Source: JBPCRW01 sp050996405 (GTDB lineage: Bacteria; Acidobacteriota; Blastocatellia; Pyrinomonadales; Pyrinomonadaceae). From it: a DNA stretch of 36,631 nucleotides. The notes beneath the pieces were generated by a model. That model searched no databases and was not told where the DNA came from. It saw only the letters and a program-made list of their open reading frames with translations. The DNA lies in NCBI GenBank assembly GCA_050996405.1, contig JBPCRW010000147.1, positions 1 to 36,631 on the forward strand, in the 5' to 3' direction. Shown one piece after another: positions 32,240 through 36,631 of the stretch. Position numbers and translations under genes: made by a program. Each line of letters opens with the position of its first letter. Positions within the stretch are counted from its first letter, which is position 1.

Positions 32240-32830
32240 ATGAGTTTTTACCCGCCGAAAGTCGGCGAAAGATTTCACGCACCGGAAAATGCCGGACAGT
32301 TAAAAGACACGAATGCCGCCGGAATATGCGCGACTTTTGTCTGCGGCGCGGTTTTGCGTTTTACGCTCTTGATTGATAAACAATCGAAAATAATCGAGCG
32401 CGCGAAATTTCAAACCGACGGCTGCGGATTTTTAATCGCTGCGGCGGACGCGCTGGCGGAAAAAATTACGGGCAAAAAACTTTCCGAACTGCACGGCTTG
32501 GACGAAAGCGTTTTAACCGCGCAAATCGAAACGGAACTCGAAATTTTTCCCGAAAATCGAAGGCATTGTCTGGAAATTTGCGTCGAAACTTTGCAGGCGG
32601 CTTTTAATGATTTTCGCGCCGCGCAGCTTGAAGAATGGACGGGCGAAAAGGCTCTCATCTGCACTTGTTTCGGCGTGTCGGAAGAAACGATTGAAAATCT
32701 CGTCAAGGAAAATTCTCTGCAAACGGTCGAAGAAGTAACAGAGGCTTGCAACGCGGGCGGCGGCTGCGGCGCGTGCCAGCCGCTGATTCAGGAAATTATC
32801 GATTCGCGTGAATTGGAGAAATTTTTTTGA
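32240..32830 (+). CDS. NifU-like Fe-S cluster scaffold: IscU domain plus BFD-like [2Fe-2S] domain
   Basis: 196 residues from the ATG; an upstream in-frame TTG is unlikely because the ATG matches the family start (SFYPPKVGERFHAPENAGQL). Residues 1-130 are an IscU-type scaffold with cluster ligands Cys35, Cys62 and His109-Cys110. Residues 138-190 are a BFD-like [2Fe-2S] domain (Cys141, Cys143, Cys176, Cys179). This matches the first two domains of NifU; the C-terminal Nfu domain is missing. The Asp two residues after the first ligand Cys in IscU/NifU (CGD) is Ala37 here (CGA). No cysteine desulfurase gene is nearby. It probably builds or stores Fe-S clusters. Confidence 0.87.
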   Translation: MSFYPPKVGERFHAPENAGQLKDTNAAGICATFVCGAVLRFTLLIDKQSKIIERAKFQTDGCGFLIAAADALAEKITGKKLSELHGLDESVLTAQIETELEIFPENRRHCLEICVETLQAAFNDFRAAQLEEWTGEKALICTCFGVSEETIENLVKENSLQTVEEVTEACNAGGGCGACQPLIQEIIDSRELEKFF

Positions 32831-32867
32831 GTCGAAACGGTTATGTTATAATCAAAGCAGTTTATCT

Positions 32868-34235
32868 ATGGACGAACCCGCAAGTAGTTTGCTTCTTTTT
32901 CTTCAAAGCGAAAGTATTTCGCCCGCCGAAGCCATTTTGGATTTTCTGTCGATGTTTTTGCTCGTCGGACTGAACGCTTTTTTCGTGGCTTCGGAATTTT
33001 CGCTTGTTTCGTCGCGCCGCCAGCGCATCGAAACTAAGGTTGAAGAAGGAAATGGCGGAGCGAAAGCCGCACTTCGATTGCTGGATAATCCGACGCGATT
33101 TATTTCCGCCGTCCAGCTTGGCGTAACCTTAGCTTCGCTCGCTTTGGGCTGGGTCGGCGAGCCGACGATTGCCAAAATTCTCGAACCGCTGGCGGAAAAA
33201 ATCGCTTCCGAAGGCACGGCGGGCTACATCGCGCACATCGTCGCCATCGTCGTTTCGTTCTCGCTGATTACATTTCTGCACGTCGTCTTGGGCGAACTCG
33301 TCCCGAAAATGTTCGCGCTCGAAAACGCCGAATCGTTTGCCACGTTCGCGGCGCGTCCGCTCGAATTTTTCGCCAAAGTTTTCGCGCCGATTCTATGGGT
33401 TTTAAATCAGGCGGGCGGCGCAATCGCTCGCCTGCTCGGTTTAAAATCCAGCCTCGAACACGCTTCGGTTTATACCGAAGAAGAAATTCGACAACTCGTC
33501 AATTTATCCGCGCAAAGCGGATTTCTAAACCGAGAAGAACGGCAGCTGATTAACCGCGTGTTCGAGTTTTCCGATACGACCGTCAAAGAAGCGATGATTC
33601 CGCGCACGGCGATTGTCGCCATCTCCGCCAAATCTTCGCTCGAAGACATTGCGCGCGAATTTCGCCAGCACGGTTACTCGCGCCTGCCGGTTTATCGTGA
33701 ATCGATGGATGACATCGCGGGCGTGATTCACAGCAAAGACGTGATGTCTTTTCTGCTGCGCCCAAAGGCTTTTCGTTTGGAAAAAGTTTTGCAGAAGCCG
33801 ATTTACGTTGTTGACAACGCGCGCCTTGAGGACGTTCTGCGGCAGATGCAGCGCGAAAAATTTCATTTCGGGTTTGTCGTTGACGAACACGGCGGCGTTG
33901 AAGGAATCATCACTCTGGAAGATTTATTGGAAGAAATCGTCGGCGATATTTCCGACGAACACGACGAAGAAGTCAACGAGCAGATTCACAGGGAAACGGA
34001 CGGCAGTTTTACTTTGGACGGCGGACTCGCCGTGCGCGATTTGAACCGTCGCCTGAATCTGCACATTCCGATTGACGAAAGCTACACGACGATTGCCGGA
34101 TTTTTAATGTCAGAGTCGGGACAAATTCTAAACGCCGGTGAAACGGTTAAATTCAACGGTCACATTTTCAAAGTCGAAAAAGTTGATAAACGGCGGATTG
34201 TGAAAGTGAGAATGGAAAAAGTTTCAGCTAATTAA
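32868..34235 (+). CDS. CorC/HlyC-type DUF21-CBS membrane protein (hemolysin family)
   Basis: 455 residues from the ATG; a GTG 20 codons upstream overlaps the preceding gene and is less likely. Residues about 20-190 are the DUF21 (CNNM) membrane domain, with AFFVASEFSLVSSRRQRIE and a long membrane span ending in VLGELVPKMFALENAE. Two CBS domains follow (MIPRTAIVAISAKSSLEDIA, then VLQKPIYVVDNARLEDVLRQM), and the C-terminal CorC_HlyC domain includes EGIITLEDLLEEIVGDISDEHDEE and DGGLAVRDLNRRLNL. Such proteins are linked to magnesium or cobalt efflux. Part of its 3' end is duplicated downstream at 34695. Confidence 0.93.
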   Translation: MDEPASSLLLFLQSESISPAEAILDFLSMFLLVGLNAFFVASEFSLVSSRRQRIETKVEEGNGGAKAALRLLDNPTRFISAVQLGVTLASLALGWVGEPTIAKILEPLAEKIASEGTAGYIAHIVAIVVSFSLITFLHVVLGELVPKMFALENAESFATFAARPLEFFAKVFAPILWVLNQAGGAIARLLGLKSSLEHASVYTEEEIRQLVNLSAQSGFLNREERQLINRVFEFSDTTVKEAMIPRTAIVAISAKSSLEDIAREFRQHGYSRLPVYRESMDDIAGVIHSKDVMSFLLRPKAFRLEKVLQKPIYVVDNARLEDVLRQMQREKFHFGFVVDEHGGVEGIITLEDLLEEIVGDISDEHDEEVNEQIHRETDGSFTLDGGLAVRDLNRRLNLHIPIDESYTTIAGFLMSESGQILNAGETVKFNGHIFKVEKVDKRRIVKVRMEKVSAN

Positions 34236-34740
34236 ATATGAAATGGAAAGTTTCGATTATTCCAATTGTTGTTGGATTTTCTGTTAGTCTTATAAGTCTG
34301 ATTTTTGCTTTTGGCATTCTCACTTCGAGAGAATCGACAAGTTCCAAAATTATATTGTGGAATTATTATGCAGCGGTGTATTTAGCTGATAAAGGTTGGC
34401 TGCCGCTGTGTTCTGATTGCGAGTTGCTGGCTCTGGGCTATGTTTTGTTCGATGGCTTCATTTTAGGTTTTGCTGTGTATTCGCTGGCTTGTTTCCTTCC
34501 CCTAGTTTTGATCGAAAGATTAAAGAAGAATTTTTGAGATCATTTGTCTCAGCCATAGTCTTTGTTTTTCCTATTATTTCAAGCTAAATTTATCAAACAA
34601 AGTTTTTCAAGAATTTTATCGGAGTAATTTTTAAAATATGATTTTAATCGAAACAGTGTGGGCGCGTGAAATTTTGGATTCGCGCGGCAACCCGACGGTC
34701 ACGTTTTCAAAGTTGAAAAAGTTGACAAACGCCGGATTTT
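34156..34740 (+). repeat. First copy of a tandem duplication (CorC-gene 3' end to eno 5' end)
   Basis: The CorC-gene segment 34156-34201 recurs at 34695-34740 with five differences in 46 bp. The eno segment 35031-35093 recurs at 34638-34700 with four differences in 63 bp, and the match extends upstream to about 34560. The order (full CorC gene, eno fragment joined to CorC-gene fragment, full eno) is what tandem duplication of the interval between the two genes gives. The join is at ACGGTC, present in both parents. Confidence 0.85.
34238..34537 (+). CDS. Small hypothetical membrane protein
   Basis: A 99-residue protein starting 3 bp after the CorC-type gene. It has two or three hydrophobic helices: SIIPIVVGFSVSLISLIFAFG near the N-terminus, and LALGYVLFDGFILGFAVYSLACFLPLVLI at the C-terminus, with a short loop containing two Cys (PLCSDCELL) between them. 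It ends KKNF. No family is recognised. It lies within the first copy of the duplicated interval and has no counterpart in the second copy. Codon use is more AT-rich than neighbouring genes, so recent origin or decay are both possible. Confidence 0.55.
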   Translation: MKWKVSIIPIVVGFSVSLISLIFAFGILTSRESTSSKIILWNYYAAVYLADKGWLPLCSDCELLALGYVLFDGFILGFAVYSLACFLPLVLIERLKKNF

Positions 34741-34742
34741 AA
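34560..34742 (+). pseudogene. Truncated eno 5' copy fused to CorC-gene 3' fragment
   Basis: From about 34560 the sequence tracks the eno leader, including GGAG at 34621-34624, and the first 20 codons of eno (M-I-L-IETVWAREILDSRGNPTV), then changes at 34695-34700 to the CorC-type 3' end in another frame. The resulting open frame, 34638-34742, encodes 34 residues ending TFSKLKKLTNAGF. It retains a ribosome-binding site and start codon equivalent to those of eno, so translation of a short chimeric peptide is possible. It has no enolase domain and is treated as a pseudogene. Confidence 0.8.
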
Positions 34743-34762
34743 AAGACTGTAAAGAGAGGCTT

Positions 34763-34837
34763 TGGTAGCGCATAGGGGAATTGAACCCCTGTTTCAAGGT
34801 TGAGAACCTCGCGTCCTGACCACTGGACGAATGCGCC
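34763..34837 (-). tRNA. tRNA-Glu (anticodon CTC)
   Basis: Read on the minus strand it folds as a standard cloverleaf: acceptor GGCGCAT pairing with ATGCGCT (one G-T at the first pair), D arm GTCC...GGAC with AGTGGTCA, anticodon stem CGAGG/CCTTG with loop TTCTCAA, T arm AGGGG/CCCCT with TTCAATT. The anticodon is CTC, which reads GAG (Glu). The D region TTCGTCCAGTGGTCAGGAC is typical of tRNA-Glu. A discriminator A and encoded CCA end it. It sits in the second copy of the duplicated interval, opposite to eno. Confidence 0.96.
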
Positions 34838-34864
34838 GTAATTTACACCGGATTTTCGTAACAG

Positions 34865-34870
34865 AGTATA
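34865..34870 (-). promoter_or_regulatory. Possible -10 box for tRNA-Glu
   Basis: TATACT on the minus strand, 28 bp upstream of the tRNA 5' end. The -35 region is not convincing. Confidence 0.35.
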
Positions 34871-35030
34871 TATTTTTTTGCCGACTTAAGCTAATTTAAT
34901 AATTTCAAAACGACCCTTTTGAAACGAAACAAATAAACCAACAATTCTTAAAGTTTTTGTCTTTTTCGACTTTTCACGTTAAATTTATCAGACAGGTTTT
35001 TCAAAAATTTTATTGGAGTCTTTTATAAAA

Positions 35031-36326
35031 ATGAGTTTAATCGAAACAGTGTGGGCGCGTGAAATTTTGGATTCGCGCGGGAATCCAACGGTCGAAGCGG
35101 AAGTCGTTTTGGAAGACGGGACGCAGGGACGCGCGGCAGTTCCGTCGGGCGCGTCAACGGGCGAAAACGAAGCCGTCGAATTGCGCGACGATGACAAATC
35201 ACGCTATTTGGGCAAAGGCGTTTTAAAGGCGGTTGAAAACGTCAACGAAAAAATCGCGTATGAATTGGAAGGTTTGGACGCGCTCGACCAAACGCTAATT
35301 GATAAAACTTTAATCGAACTCGACGGCACGGAAAATAAATCTAATTTGGGCGCAAACGCGCTGCTGGCGGTTTCGATGGCAACAGCGCGGGCGGCGGCGG
35401 CGTTCCAGGAAATGCCGCTTTATCGCTATATTGGCGGCACGAACGCGAAAGTTTTGCCCGTGCCGATGATGAACATTATCAACGGCGGCGCGCATGCCGA
35501 TAACAACGTAGATTTTCAGGAATTTATGATTATGCCGGTCGGCGCGGAAAGTTTCAGCGAAGCCTTACGCGCGGGCGCGGAGATTTTTCACAATTTAAAA
35601 AATGTTTTGAAATCGAAAGGTTACGCGACATCGGTCGGCGACGAAGGCGGTTTCGCGCCGAATCTGAAATCGAACGAAGAAGCGATTGAAACGATTTTAG
35701 AGGCGATTGAAAAAGCCGGTTACAAGGCTGGCGAAAATGTGATGATTGCTTTAGATCCGGCGGCGAGCGAATTTTTCGACGGCGTGAATTACATTTTTAA
35801 AAAGTCCGATAAACGCAAACTTTCAAGCGACGAAATGATTGCGTATTGGACGAACTGGACTTCAAGGTATCCGATAATTTCCATCGAAGACGGTTTGGCA
35901 GAAAATGATTGGGAAGGCTGGACGAAAATCACCAAAAACATCGGCAAAAGAATTCAACTTGTCGGCGACGATTTATTCGTCACGAACACGAAATTTTTGC
36001 AGCGCGGAATTGACGTTGGGGCGGCGAATTCGATACTGATAAAAGTTAATCAAATCGGAACTTTGACCGAAACTTTGGACGCGATTGAACTCGCCAAAAC
36101 TAACAATATGACCGCCGTCATTTCGCATCGTTCGGGCGAAACCGAAGATTCGTTTATCGCCGATTTAGCGGTTGCAACCAACGCCGGACAAATCAAAACC
36201 GGCAGTTTGTCGCGTTCCGACCGCATCGCCAAATATAATCAACTGCTCAGAATCGAAGAAGATTTGGGCGACGGCGCAAAGTATTTAGGGCGCAAAGCGT
36301 TTTATCAAATCAAACGGCAAGCGTGA
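35031..36326 (+). CDS. eno: Enolase
   Basis: A 431-residue protein of standard enolase length (2-phosphoglycerate to phosphoenolpyruvate in glycolysis). Visible motifs: REILDSRGNPTVE, GASTGENEAVELRD, NIINGGAHADNNVDFQEFMIMP, SVGDEGGFAPNL (catalytic Glu), IALDPAASEFF (metal Asp), YPIISIEDGLAENDWEGW (metal Glu), QLVGDDLFVTN, LIKVNQIGTLTET (catalytic Lys), and VISHRSGETEDSFIADLAVA. All catalytic residues are present. The ATG at 35031 follows GGAG at 35015-35018; a TTG six codons upstream is not the likely start. A partial copy of its 5' end is at 34560-34700. Confidence 0.97.
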   Translation: MSLIETVWAREILDSRGNPTVEAEVVLEDGTQGRAAVPSGASTGENEAVELRDDDKSRYLGKGVLKAVENVNEKIAYELEGLDALDQTLIDKTLIELDGTENKSNLGANALLAVSMATARAAAAFQEMPLYRYIGGTNAKVLPVPMMNIINGGAHADNNVDFQEFMIMPVGAESFSEALRAGAEIFHNLKNVLKSKGYATSVGDEGGFAPNLKSNEEAIETILEAIEKAGYKAGENVMIALDPAASEFFDGVNYIFKKSDKRKLSSDEMIAYWTNWTSRYPIISIEDGLAENDWEGWTKITKNIGKRIQLVGDDLFVTNTKFLQRGIDVGAANSILIKVNQIGTLTETLDAIELAKTNNMTAVISHRSGETEDSFIADLAVATNAGQIKTGSLSRSDRIAKYNQLLRIEEDLGDGAKYLGRKAFYQIKRQA

Positions 36327-36354
36327 TAAAATTCAAACGAGAGGTGAAATTTTT

Positions 36355-36606
36355 ATGGGACAATTAGTCATCGAAGTTCCGCAAGATGTCAATTTGAAAT
36401 TCAGCGTCAAAAGCGCTAAAATTGCCAACGAGATTTTGCGGCTGGTTAAAAGTACAAAGAAAAAATTGGAAACGATAACTTTGGATTTGCCATACGATTT
36501 GGACGAGATAGACGAAAATGAAGTGTTAGGCATTTGGTCTGACCGCGAAGAAGTTGCGGATGAAATCGCCCGCAAGGTGCGCGAGCAAAACAGAAAAACA
36601 ACGTGA
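36355..36606 (+). CDS. Putative VapB-like antitoxin
   Basis: An 83-residue charged protein with GAGGTGA about 8 bases before its ATG. No clear DNA-binding fold can be named from sequence; the C-terminal part (NEVLGIWSDREEVADEIARKVREQ) is acidic and helical, as in toxin-binding tails of VapB-type antitoxins. The main evidence is its neighbour: its stop codon overlaps by 4 bp the start of a PIN-domain protein, the usual antitoxin-toxin arrangement. It lies 28 bp downstream of eno and may share its transcript. Confidence 0.65.
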   Translation: MGQLVIEVPQDVNLKFSVKSAKIANEILRLVKSTKKKLETITLDLPYDLDEIDENEVLGIWSDREEVADEIARKVREQNRKTT

Positions 36607-36631
36607 GTCAATTTCTGCCGGACACAAATGT
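36603..36631 (+). CDS. Start of a PIN-domain protein (probable VapC toxin), cut by window edge
   Basis: A GTG start overlaps the antitoxin stop by 4 bp. The nine complete codons read MSQFLPDTN and the tenth is cut; the 'FLPDTN' pattern is the first beta strand of PIN ribonuclease domains, with the first catalytic Asp at residue 7. VapC toxins cleave tRNA or rRNA when freed from the antitoxin. Only the start is visible, so the assignment rests on this motif and the gene order. Confidence 0.6.

Overview
The window looks like chromosome from a Gram-negative, free-living bacterium. GC content is moderate (mid-40s to about 50% by eye). The mix of genes fits Acidobacteriota, class Blastocatellia/Pyrinomonadaceae type: a Tat-exported DUF1501 protein, BON/LysM proteins, many TPR proteins, a SurA-like chaperone, NtrC-type regulation and heptanucleotide intergenic repeats. 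This placement is inference from gene content; there is no rRNA in the window.

Region 1 (1-16434, all + strand) is a long surface polysaccharide cluster, entered in the middle of an FkbM-type methyltransferase. In order it holds two GT4-like glycosyltransferases, a multi-spanning GT-C-like protein, an asparagine synthase-like amidotransferase, a formyltransferase-fold enzyme, a NodB-type deacetylase, a methyltransferase, an RmlA-type nucleotidyltransferase, a second methyltransferase, another GT4 glycosyltransferase, a fusion of a WecA/MraY-type phosphosugar transferase with the N-terminal half of a FlaA1/CapD-type protein, a membrane-anchored TPR protein with a carbohydrate-binding-like C-terminus, and an O-antigen ligase/polymerase (Wzy_C). 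Together they would activate a sugar, start a lipid-linked glycan, extend and decorate it, and polymerise or ligate it. No flippase (Wzx or ABC) or chain-length regulator is visible, so the locus continues to the left or these are encoded elsewhere.

Region 2 (16435-21334) has aroA on the minus strand, convergent with the cluster. Diverging from it is an RsbW-like anti-sigma kinase and a STAS antagonist, then a secreted TPR protein and a TlpA-like thioredoxin lipoprotein. The 5' end of the last lies in a heptanucleotide repeat tract and is out of frame with its natural ATG.

Region 3 (21335-22593) is gene-poor: a decayed insertion sequence with intact 21-bp terminal inverted repeats, an AT-rich perfect palindrome, and a long inverted-repeat element.

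Region 4 (22594-28800) holds a two-component pair on the minus strand (soluble GAF-PAS histidine kinase, then an NtrC-family regulator, separated by an inverted heptad-repeat hairpin). Diverging from it are a SurA-like protein and a DUF1501 protein ending in a strong terminator, followed by a methyltransferase.

Region 5 (28829-32040, minus strand) holds an orphan CbbQ/NorQ MoxR-type ATPase, a BON-LysM protein with a BON-like lipoprotein, aroK, and a small secreted protein.

Region 6 (32240-36631) holds a two-domain NifU-like scaffold, a CorC/HlyC-type membrane protein, a small membrane protein, tRNA-Glu(CTC), enolase, and a VapB-like antitoxin overlapping the first codons of a PIN toxin that runs off the edge. 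Between the CorC-type gene and eno is a clear scar of an old tandem duplication, with an eno 5' fragment fused to a copy of the CorC-gene 3' end at a 6-bp microhomology.

The most interesting items are the duplication scar, the heptad-repeat frameshift in the TlpA-like lipoprotein gene, the WecA-FlaA1 fusion, the NifU-like scaffold lacking the cluster-labilising Asp, and several palindromic repeat elements that probably recur in the genome.
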